Shown here: piece by piece, positions 1 to 6,527 of the stretch
Position numbering within the stretch: the first letter of the stretch is position 1
How the letters are laid out: the number at the start of each line of letters is the position of its first letter
Virus record (IMG/VR): IMGVR_UViG_3300020442_000889
Location: 1-20,140 of that record
Reading direction: 5' to 3' (one strand)
DNA from: a virus
DNA length: 20,140 nucleotides
The notes under the pieces: generated by a model
What the model saw: the letters and a program-made list of their open reading frames with translations, nothing else
What the model was told of the DNA's origin: nothing
Databases searched by the model: none
Program-made: the position numbers and the translations under genes

Positions 1-1982
1 AATTCTACACTATTGTTGAGAGAATTGCAAGCGATAGCAAAGAATGCATCGAACCCAACTTTCTTGATCACAACAGACTTCTCTTTACGCCACTGCTTAC
101 TGACTCGCTCACGATCTTCCCAAGAAACCCAATCACGTTGGAAGTTAGCAAAGTCACGACCACTGACCAGACGAATACCAATGATGTTAGTGTTAGGGAA
201 TGTTTCACTAAGATCTTTGATCAAGTTAGAAGTCTGGTCGCTGTAAGAACCAATTTTGGTAACATGACCAGTCTTACGATTGCGAAGATAAGTGCGATCA
301 TCTACACAATTGACTCCCCAGTAATCTTCACTATAGATACTTTGCTCCTTAGGAATGCAGATAGATGAACGAATCGGTGCAGATTCACCATCAGTCAGAA
401 TAATTGTATTGACTTTCTCAACACCAGTTTTGTTTTGGAAGTGAGGAATGATTTGATGCAGAGTAACAATAGCGGCGTTCAGTGGAGTGCCACAGAGACC
501 GTAACCAGGAGGAACACTGTAATCAACATAGTAACGGAAACTGTATGCCATTCTCCACAGATTGAGCATCTGCTGATCAAGTTGCTTAGTCTTTGATTCG
601 CTGCTGATAAGATTCAGCATTCTGAAATCATTGAAGAAAGCTACAGTGTTTTCAACTTTAGGAGACAACCAACGATCATCATCATCGCAAGGGAACGAAT
701 TGACAAATGCATAGAGTTCAAAAGGAATCTTGACTTTGCGGCAGAAAGAGATAAGGTTCAGGACTTGCTTGACAGTATCAAGAATAACCTCACCCATAGA
801 ACCAGACCAGTCAAGGACAAACACAAGACCATGATTCTTACCGTCAGGGAGGATGGTAACTTTTTTGAAAAGATCTTCATTGTACTTGTAAGTATGAAGT
901 TTGGTGCAGTCAAGAACTCCAGTGCGAGAAGTAGTTGCCCGTGCATAAGCAGCAGCAGACTTCTTACACTCAAACTCTTTCACCATGTAATTGACTTCTT
1001 TGATAGAAGACTTACAAAACTGATGATAGGAAAGGTCAGAGTTCTCGAAAGATTCTTCAGGAAAAACACTGAAGTGATATTTGATATCAGAAAGAACCTT
1101 GTCATGGGAATGAATAACCTTATCAAGATCAAGATTAGGGATCTCGATATACCTGTTATCATGACCACCAAATCCAATCAGATCTTTGAGTTGCTCATCC
1201 AACTCACTCTGAGTTTTTACCTCTGGTTCGGACGATTCAGCATCACCAAAATCTGGAAGAGACTGAACATCGCCACCAGCAGTGTTGTCAGAAGTCTCAA
1301 CTTGCTCCTGAGATTCATCAGAATCCTCTTCCGAATCGATCTGGACTGATTCCGATTGGGGTTGACCGTCAGTTGATGCTTGTGGAGAACCTTGATTGGT
1401 GGGTTGCTGTTGATCTTCCTGTTGCTTCTTGTGCTGATCCTTACAGTAGCGGTAGAGTTTTTTAGCCGCATCGATGGCATCCTCAAAAGTTTCTGCGTCT
1501 TCAATAATCTTGATGATATCACTCTCTTCCTGGTTGAAGAAAGGGACTGTAACAAAGTTACCAATCTTGAAATAAAGGTTGGCACGGTCGGCAAGGTTCA
1601 TCTCACCAACGTCTTCATCTCCAATAGAGAAGAAGTCTTCTTCAGCAAGGTGATTGTAACCTTTGTAAAAGGTCTTACGAAGACCACCAAACTTACGCTT
1701 CATCAGTTTCTCAACACGAACGTCCTCAGTGACATTCAGAAACTGCATAGGTACATTACATTTTTTCTTCCAATCTTCGTTAGGGGTGTACAGTGCATGA
1801 CCAACCTCATGAGCAACCAGCAGGTCAAACACTTGGTTGGAAGCACGTTTCCAATTGGGCAGAGTCAACACACGCTTCTGCACGTCAAACTGAGCAGTCT
1901 CAACGTTACGGTGCTCAACGATCAGGTTCTCTGTCGCGAGCAGTTTGGCGAGTTGACCCTTGACTTCTAGATTGACGGACAT
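1..1982 (-). CDS. VWA-domain protein with N-terminal HExxH zincin-like motif (CobT-like), 3' end cut by window
   Basis: 660 codons are visible from ATG at 1980-1982, and the frame is still open at position 3, so the C-terminus lies outside the window. AGAGAGG precedes the start. The N-terminal region has HEVGH at residues 58-62 and NVTEDVRVE at 83-91, a pattern like the HExxH plus downstream Glu of zincin metallopeptidases; E86 is a candidate third metal ligand. Residues of roughly 150-250 form a Q/S/E/D-rich, low-complexity linker. The C-terminal part is a von Willebrand A domain with a complete MIDAS: DWSGS (D391, S393, S395), T499 in CGTP, and D531 in LTDGES. CobT, the partner of the MoxR-type AAA+ ATPase CobS in cobaltochelatase, has a comparable acidic linker plus VWA layout. 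Many T4-like cyanophages carry a cobS gene, probably the next gene leftwards here (inference). The substrate is unknown: chelatase partner, protease and remodelling adaptor are all possible. Confidence 0.85.
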   Translation of the reverse strand, partial: MSVNLEVKGQLAKLLATENLIVEHRNVETAQFDVQKRVLTLPNWKRASNQVFDLLVAHEVGHALYTPNEDWKKKCNVPMQFLNVTEDVRVEKLMKRKFGGLRKTFYKGYNHLAEEDFFSIGDEDVGEMNLADRANLYFKIGNFVTVPFFNQEESDIIKIIEDAETFEDAIDAAKKLYRYCKDQHKKQQEDQQQPTNQGSPQASTDGQPQSESVQIDSEEDSDESQEQVETSDNTAGGDVQSLPDFGDAESSEPEVKTQSELDEQLKDLIGFGGHDNRYIEIPNLDLDKVIHSHDKVLSDIKYHFSVFPEESFENSDLSYHQFCKSSIKEVNYMVKEFECKKSAAAYARATTSRTGVLDCTKLHTYKYNEDLFKKVTILPDGKNHGLVFVLDWSGSMGEVILDTVKQVLNLISFCRKVKIPFELYAFVNSFPCDDDDRWLSPKVENTVAFFNDFRMLNLISSESKTKQLDQQMLNLWRMAYSFRYYVDYSVPPGYGLCGTPLNAAIVTLHQIIPHFQNKTGVEKVNTIILTDGESAPIRSSICIPKEQSIYSEDYWGVNCVDDRTYLRNRKTGHVTKIGSYSDQTSNLIKDLSETFPNTNIIGIRLVSGRDFANFQRDWVSWEDRERVSKQWRKEKSVVIKKVGFDAFFAIACNSLNNSVE

Positions 1983-2014
1983 CGGACCTCTCTGTGTATG
2001 CACATATTATAATA

Positions 2015-2037
2015 CCCCTAGGGAGGTTCCCCAGGGG
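2015..2037 (-). terminator. Hairpin between gp46 and the VWA gene
   Basis: On the minus strand CCCCT and AGGGG arms flank an inner GGGA/TCCC stem with a three-base loop and one mismatch. It starts about 12 bases after the gp46 stop codon. The downstream sequence is TATTATAATATG rather than a clean T-run, so termination may be partial; the hairpin may instead stabilise the mRNA end. The TATAAT at 2005-2010 could also be a -10 element, but nothing resembling TTGACA lies 15-19 bases upstream. Confidence 0.45.
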
Positions 2038-2048
2038 TGAGTGGACAC

Positions 2049-3764
2049 TTAGTTGACTGTCACCTTCTTACTGAAGTTCTTGACCTTCTCAAACTGGATG
2101 GTGTCTGCGAACTTGTCTTGTAGAACGTCACCCTTGTGTGAGATAACAAATGTATTTGCATCCTTGACAGCAAACCTAACAATCTTCAAGAAATCTTCTG
2201 TACCAGATGTATCAAGAGAACTATCAAAAATTTCATCAAGAATCAACAAGTTTGTGTTGACTGAGTTTTTGACTCTCGCAACTTCTCTCCAAGTAAACAG
2301 AAGTGCTAGGTCAATTCTCATCTTCTCACCTTCAGAAAAGGATGAATACGAAAAGTCTTCATGAACAGGAGACTTGATAGTTTCGTTGAACTCACCATCA
2401 AGAGAGAAGTTGATAGAGAAATCCATCTGAGTCAGATAATCTCTACAGGTTCTATTGATAAGAGGAAGATACTTTTTGATGATACGAGTCTTGACTCCAC
2501 TGTCTTTCAAAAGATAGTTGACTGCTTCATGCTCGTCCTTAGCTTTCTTAGTTTCAGAAAGCATATCATTCAAAAGTTTCTTCTGACCAAGGAACTCTTG
2601 TCTCTTCTCAATCTCTTTATCAACATTATTGTTTCCAATACTAGAGATCTCTTTGGTGATGTAATCAACCTTATCGTCGATATTCACACAATCATTCTTC
2701 AACTTTCTGAAATCATATTTCTTTTCCTGAATCTGTTCTGACAAAGATACGATATTATCGATACTCGTTTTCAATGATTCAAGTTCCACATCAAGTTTTT
2801 CAAGTGCATTTGACATTTCATCAACACTATCTTGATAGGTAGAGATCTTGTCCTGCTTGAATTCAGCATCAATGTGTTGACCACACGTTGGACAATCATC
2901 GGTCTGCTGAAAGAATTTCAGATCTCTAGCATGAAGATTCTTCTTAGAAGTAATCTGAAAAGAGAGAGTCTTCAACTTATCCTGCTTCTCCTGAAGTTTT
3001 TCTGGAGAGGTATACATCTTCTCCAGAGTTTCAATCGTAGTAAAGCATTCGTCGATTTGACCTGACAGAGTTCTCTTCTTATCCTTCAGTCTTCTAATCT
3101 CTTCCTGTTTCTCAGAAATCTTTTTATCTGATTGAGATGTAAGTTCTTCAATAAATCTATCTTGAATATTGATCTTCTCATTCACTAACTCGGTACGAGT
3201 TTCTAAGTCTCTGATCTCTTCATTGATCATCCTCAATTTCTCCTTTGCCAAGATATGCATAGTAGAGAAGATCTTGATATCAAGAATGTCTTCAATGACT
3301 TCACGTCTACCAGCAGCAGGTAGTTGCATGAATGGCACAAAAGTGCTGCTACCCAAGATAACAATCTGAGTAAATGACTTGAAGTTCAACTTCAATACAT
3401 TTTGTTCAAACCATTTCTGCTGGTCTGCAGCAGAAGAGTTCTGATCTAACTTAGTCCCATTCTTGTAGATCTCAAAGATGTTTGGTTTGATGCCACGAAT
3501 AATCTTCCACTCGATAGATCCAATAGAAAACTCTACCTCAGCAACACATTCTTTTGAATTGATAGAGTTGACTAGTTGAGGTTTGTTGATCTTTCTGAAT
3601 GGTTTACCAAACAGAGAGAATGTTAGAGCATCAAGAATGGTAGATTTTCCTGCACCATTTGTACCCACAATCAACGTTGCCTGAGAACTATCCAAGGCAA
3701 TCTCAGTGAAGGTATTGCCAGTAGAAAGAAAGTTCTTCCAGCGAATCGTTCTAAAAAATATCAT
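2049..3764 (-). CDS. 46: Recombination endonuclease subunit gp46 (Rad50/SbcC-like ATPase)
   Basis: SMC-like ATPase subunit of the phage gp46/gp47 complex. In T4 this complex resects double-strand ends for recombination-dependent replication and takes part in host DNA breakdown. The 571-residue protein has a Walker A GTNGAGKST at 34-42, long charged coiled-coil arms at roughly 165-430, and a zinc hook CPTC at 291-294 in the middle of them. The ABC signature FSEGEK lies at 476-481, Walker B LLILDE at 506-511, and a switch His in VISHK near 543. All features expected of a Rad50/SbcC head plus hook are intact, and the length is close to T4 gp46. The start overlaps the end of the upstream 87-residue gene by 14 bases and has no clear Shine-Dalgarno, so translation is probably coupled. 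Confidence 0.97.
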   Translation of the reverse strand: MIFFRTIRWKNFLSTGNTFTEIALDSSQATLIVGTNGAGKSTILDALTFSLFGKPFRKINKPQLVNSINSKECVAEVEFSIGSIEWKIIRGIKPNIFEIYKNGTKLDQNSSAADQQKWFEQNVLKLNFKSFTQIVILGSSTFVPFMQLPAAGRREVIEDILDIKIFSTMHILAKEKLRMINEEIRDLETRTELVNEKINIQDRFIEELTSQSDKKISEKQEEIRRLKDKKRTLSGQIDECFTTIETLEKMYTSPEKLQEKQDKLKTLSFQITSKKNLHARDLKFFQQTDDCPTCGQHIDAEFKQDKISTYQDSVDEMSNALEKLDVELESLKTSIDNIVSLSEQIQEKKYDFRKLKNDCVNIDDKVDYITKEISSIGNNNVDKEIEKRQEFLGQKKLLNDMLSETKKAKDEHEAVNYLLKDSGVKTRIIKKYLPLINRTCRDYLTQMDFSINFSLDGEFNETIKSPVHEDFSYSSFSEGEKMRIDLALLFTWREVARVKNSVNTNLLILDEIFDSSLDTSGTEDFLKIVRFAVKDANTFVISHKGDVLQDKFADTIQFEKVKNFSKKVTVN

Positions 3765-4014
3765 TGGGTTCAGGAATTACAAAGTCATCAGGAGTAATAA
3801 TGGAATACTTGTATCCCATGAGTTCGCATGTCTTGACGATACCATCGTCATCCACTTCTACGATTTCTAAAGCAGGGTGATCGTCTGCTTCCAGAAGACC
3901 AGCATAGCGCACCGCGTCGTCTTTGTCAATGAAAAGTTGCAAAGATCTACTTCCGTCTTTGGTGCTTGAGGCATATGCTTGCTGGTCTGATCCTTGGAGA
4001 GTGAGTATGTACAT
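3751..4014 (-). CDS. DUF3110-like small protein between gp47 and gp46
   Basis: An 87-residue acidic protein. Its core FIDKDDAVRYAGLLEA (28-43), then a short linker, LEIVEVDDDGIVKTCE (49-64) and MGYKYSIITP (66-75), matches from memory the layout of cyanobacterial DUF3110 proteins: 'ededdAtryalLLEaqdfp' followed by 'fCesaGyd'. The function of that family is unknown. The start codon overlaps the gp47 stop as TAATG, and the 3' end overlaps gp46 by 14 bases. It is therefore embedded in the Mre11/Rad50-type operon and probably made together with both subunits. No catalytic motif, signal peptide or membrane segment is visible. The family assignment is by pattern recall and needs a profile search. 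Confidence 0.8.
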   Translation of the reverse strand: MYILTLQGSDQQAYASSTKDGSRSLQLFIDKDDAVRYAGLLEADDHPALEIVEVDDDGIVKTCELMGYKYSIITPDDFVIPEPNDIF

Positions 4015-5054
4015 TACACTTCTGACGCTTCTACGTAAAGATTTTTTAGAATACAGGTCAAAGAAGACTTATTCAGATCCGTCTCAAGTTCGTTTACATA
4101 TTTCTCAAGAGTAGTCAAAGTATCTTCTACTTCAATTTCCTCTTCACTCTCTGCACTCAGATCAAAATTCTCAATGACTTTTACATCATGAGCACCAGAG
4201 TAGTAAACGTTTTCCAAAAACTTATCAAAGGTTTTGTAGTCAGTTTTCTTTTCTACAATTACTTTGATAAACTTCTCACTGTAATCTTCGTAATCATGTT
4301 CTGAATAATCATTGACTTCATCATTATAAGTGATTTTGTCAAAGATCGTGTATGGATTTCTGACATACCTGAGACTCAGATCATCAGTATCAAAGATGTG
4401 AAACCCTCTCCTATCACCGTAGTCATTCCAGTAGATTTGATATGGATTTCCAAGATATGTTACATTACCTTTAGTGCTCTTGGTATGGTAGTGACCAGAG
4501 AATACCTTCTCAAATTTTTTATATTTATCTACGCTATCACCACGTTGATGATTGTATCCAGGGTGTGCCTCAAACCCAGCAAGTTCTAGGTGACCCATGG
4601 CAACTTTTGCCTTCGTACTCTTGATGAGTTTGTCAGTTTCTACGACATTCTCTTCATTGATCCAAGGAATGAACAGGATAGGCAATCCACCAATCATCAC
4701 TTCAGTAGCTTGTGAGTAACATTCTACATTGTGATAGTCTTCAAGAAGAAGTTCTACTGTGTTGATCTTATTAGTATTCTTATAGTAAGCAGTATGATTT
4801 CCAATTACTGTATGCACCTTTGCATTATGTTGCCTGAGAATATCATAGTAATTTTTCTTTGCCCACTCCAAAGACCAGAAGTCAATACTCTTTCTATTAT
4901 CAAAGGTATCTCCCAAATCAATTATATTGTAGATACCTTCTTCTTCAAGAGTAGGAAAGAATACGTCTTTGTAAAACTTACCAATAAAATTATGGAAGAT
5001 CTGACTTCCCTTTCTCATACCAAAGTGTTGGTCAGTGATGATAGCTACTTTCAT
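4014..5054 (-). CDS. 47: Recombination endonuclease subunit gp47 (Mre11/SbcD-like)
   Basis: Nuclease subunit that partners gp46. The 346-residue protein has the calcineurin-like metallophosphoesterase motifs in order: DQH at 8-10, GDTFD at 48-52, GNH at 85-87, MGHLEL at 153-158 and GHYH at 187-190. These supply the two-metal active site known from Mre11 and SbcD. The C-terminal third is acidic and would be the Rad50-capping region by analogy. Its ATG overlaps the stop of the preceding 60-residue gene as ATGA, and its stop overlaps the next start as TAATG, giving a tightly coupled cluster. The length is close to T4 gp47 (about 340 residues). Confidence 0.97.
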   Translation of the reverse strand: MKVAIITDQHFGMRKGSQIFHNFIGKFYKDVFFPTLEEEGIYNIIDLGDTFDNRKSIDFWSLEWAKKNYYDILRQHNAKVHTVIGNHTAYYKNTNKINTVELLLEDYHNVECYSQATEVMIGGLPILFIPWINEENVVETDKLIKSTKAKVAMGHLELAGFEAHPGYNHQRGDSVDKYKKFEKVFSGHYHTKSTKGNVTYLGNPYQIYWNDYGDRRGFHIFDTDDLSLRYVRNPYTIFDKITYNDEVNDYSEHDYEDYSEKFIKVIVEKKTDYKTFDKFLENVYYSGAHDVKVIENFDLSAESEEEIEVEDTLTTLEKYVNELETDLNKSSLTCILKNLYVEASEV

Positions 5055-5233
5055 TTGGTTTCGTGATTGTACTCGATTACAATTTTTTCATGCTTTGTAG
5101 TTCTGTCAGAAACATAGTAATGTTTTGCTTTACCACCCAACAAATCCTCAATCTTTTTTACAAGATTTTCAACAATATTTTCATTGGCATACTTTTGCCA
5201 ATCTCCTTTGATCATGGGTTCGTTCTCAGTCAC
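5051..5233 (-). CDS. Small unknown protein upstream of gp47
   Basis: 60 residues, charged, family not recognised. The start is GTG at 5231-5233, supported by a strong GGAGGT five bases upstream; this GTG overlaps the previous gene's stop as GTGA. An internal in-frame ATG (residue 7) lacks such a site. The 3' end overlaps the gp47 ATG as ATGA. The middle is probably helical (residues about 17-34, NENIVENLVKKIEDLLGG), followed by a short strand-like segment. The coupled position suggests expression with the gp47/gp46 nuclease genes; nothing in the sequence gives a function. Confidence 0.75.
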   Translation of the reverse strand: MTENEPMIKGDWQKYANENIVENLVKKIEDLLGGKAKHYYVSDRTTKHEKIVIEYNHETK

Positions 5234-5529
5234 AGTTTACCTCCAACAACACCACTGTTTACAACGCGAGTATTTTCATCAAGTGATCCATCTTGCAAGC
5301 ATTTGAGATGCCAGCGTGACATGGTTAGCACTCCCTCGTATGTAGCACCAGTAATAAAATGTTGACCGAGAGGATCTTTTAGGATAGAAGTGAAGAGACC
5401 AAAGCGAGTCTTTTTGATGTAGAAAGCATCATCAATCCACTCCGCATCTTCTGGAATATTCTTCTCGACAGTGCCACCAAAAGAGTCAGACAGTTTTGCT
5501 TTTCTTTTTGTTTCTGTTTGTTCAGTCAT
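5230..5529 (-). CDS. Conserved-type hypothetical protein downstream of gp55
   Basis: 99 residues; no recognised domain. The N-terminus is polar and Lys/Thr-rich (1-22). The remainder contains aromatic and glycine-rich stretches such as FYIKKTRFGLFTSIL and GATYEGVLTMSRWHLKCL, suggesting a small beta-rich fold. ATG at 5527-5529 overlaps the gp55 stop as ATGA, with GAGGA upstream inside gp55. The stop overlaps the next GTG start. Its place in a chain of overlapping genes starting at gp55 suggests expression from the gp55 promoter. No membrane segment or catalytic motif is visible. Confidence 0.75.
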   Translation of the reverse strand: MTEQTETKRKAKLSDSFGGTVEKNIPEDAEWIDDAFYIKKTRFGLFTSILKDPLGQHFITGATYEGVLTMSRWHLKCLQDGSLDENTRVVNSGVVGGKL

Positions 5530-5999
5530 CGGTTCATCCTCACTTCAACATTTTCTTTGATTGTATTCATATCTGAGATATCATATCCTACATCGTTTGA
5601 GTCTGCAGTGAACACCTGATCAAAACCAGACCTCTCAATAATTTTGTTCTTGATCTCCAACTGCTTCTTTTCTCTCTGGATTCGTCTAAGAAATGCGTAG
5701 TATATAATCTGAGTGAAGTAAGCAAACGGATTGTTAGATTTATTTGGATCAAAATTATCTACATACTGGACACAGTTCTCCACCCCATCACAAATCATAT
5801 CGTCCTTGAACATATAGTTGACAAAGTTGGGACGATATGATAAATGATTAGCGATCTTCAAAAAGCATTCGCCAATGTAATTTGTAATTCTTGGTTTAGG
5901 TAGGTCGTTCTCTTTAGCATACGCCACCTTCGACCGATAAACAATCAGTGCTTCTAGGAATTGTTTGTTGTTTACATAATGTTCTGGTTTTGCAGCCAT
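5526..5999 (-). CDS. 55: Late-transcription sigma factor gp55
   Basis: 157 residues, a reduced sigma-70-family factor that directs host RNA polymerase to phage late promoters, in T4 together with gp33 and the gp45 clamp. The diagnostic segment is at about residues 65-115: MFKDDMICDGVENCVQYVD, then NFDPNKSNNPFAYFTQII and YYAFLRRIQREKK. It corresponds to sigma region 2 (core binding and -10 recognition) and matches the gp55 signature. The late promoters listed elsewhere in this window are its presumed targets. No Shine-Dalgarno precedes the ATG: the upstream sequence is GGATACCTCTCC. The start was kept because the N-terminus PEHYVNNKQFLEAL looks typical of the family. A strong sigma-70 promoter lies about 20 bases upstream of the start, giving a very short leader. 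Confidence 0.97.
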   Translation of the reverse strand: MAAKPEHYVNNKQFLEALIVYRSKVAYAKENDLPKPRITNYIGECFLKIANHLSYRPNFVNYMFKDDMICDGVENCVQYVDNFDPNKSNNPFAYFTQIIYYAFLRRIQREKKQLEIKNKIIERSGFDQVFTADSNDVGYDISDMNTIKENVEVRMNR

Positions 6000-6025
6000 G
6001 GAGAGGTATCCGTTTTCATGTGTAC

Positions 6026-6054
6026 ATCATAACACAGAAACCCAGGCTTGACAA
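6026..6054 (-). promoter_or_regulatory. Sigma-70 promoter for gp55
   Basis: On the minus strand: TTGTCA (6049-6054), a 17-base spacer, then TATGAT (6026-6031) preceded by TGT, an extended -10. The predicted transcription start is about 6019, roughly 20 bases before the gp55 ATG. This host-type promoter fits early or middle expression of the late sigma factor. Its -35 shares bases with the plus-strand promoter at 6048-6076. Confidence 0.75.
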
Positions 6055-6076
6055 CACCTCTGAATCAGTGTACAAT
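6048..6076 (+). promoter_or_regulatory. Divergent sigma-70 promoter reading into antisense of the gene at 6111-6524
   Basis: On the plus strand: a perfect TTGACA (6048-6053), a 17-base spacer (6054-6070), then TACAAT (6071-6076). The predicted start is near 6083. No plausible plus-strand gene follows: GGAGG at 6085-6089 has no start codon at suitable spacing. The transcript would run antisense to the 3' end of the 137-residue gene and towards uvsW. It shares its -35 bases with the gp55 promoter, so occupancy of the two should be mutually exclusive. Confidence 0.6.
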
Positions 6077-6110
6077 AACCTTGTGGAGGTTCAAAAGCAA
6101 TATAGCTTTA

Positions 6111-6524
6111 TTACTTAGAGTCTTTATTGAATAACTTCTCTAGAGAATCTCTAGCATCATCTATCTTAGAAACATATCCAACGTTCCTTTCAGGGTTGAC
6201 TTTGTTTGTAGAGATGATTGACTTCTGAGAAGCATATGCTTTTTCAAAACATTCTTCATAGAACTCAATTGCTCCTTCACTGAGTTCTGTAATAGTAAGA
6301 ATATTATGTCTTTCGATAACGAAACAATCTTCACCAGAATATTTCATCCACATATTAGGAATAACAATATTTGCTAATACTCCTGGTTGTGGGTTGATAG
6401 TATCTTCTCTGATAGTAATCGCATTAGATACCAAGAGAACATCATCATCAGGAATCCACATTACCTGAGCAAAAAGTTCTTCTCCTGATACCAGTTTGAT
6501 TGCTGCGTGAAAATCGTCTCCCAT
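6111..6524 (-). CDS. Sm/LSm-like small protein between uvsW and gp55
   Basis: 137 residues. The N-terminal half reads like an Sm fold. AAIKLVSGEELFAQV (7-21), followed by DDDVLLVSNAITI (26-38), resembles the Sm1 motif, a bent beta-sheet with a turn after 'L.sGeel.g.v'. FVIERHNILTITEL (68-81) resembles the Sm2 signature IRGnnIxxI. Between them is a loop of about 30 residues. The C-terminal 50 residues are charged and probably helical. Sm-fold proteins usually bind RNA as rings (LSm, Hfq), but some are only structural, and no RNA-binding residues can be assigned here. The ATG lies three bases after the uvsW stop with only a weak upstream ribosome site, so it probably depends on uvsW transcription. 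The gene call is firm; the fold is an inference. Confidence 0.8.
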   Translation of the reverse strand: MGDDFHAAIKLVSGEELFAQVMWIPDDDVLLVSNAITIREDTINPQPGVLANIVIPNMWMKYSGEDCFVIERHNILTITELSEGAIEFYEECFEKAYASQKSIISTNKVNPERNVGYVSKIDDARDSLEKLFNKDSK

Positions 6525-6527
6525 GTG

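Noticed and set aside
765-1349. 194-codon open frame on the plus strand within the VWA gene
   Set aside because: It is a shadow of the minus-strand gene, whose frame carries clear HExxH and MIDAS motifs. No ribosome site or recognisable protein.
4522-4529. GATAAATA on the minus strand
   Set aside because: It lies inside the gp47 coding sequence with no gene start within several hundred bases downstream; probably chance in AT-rich sequence.
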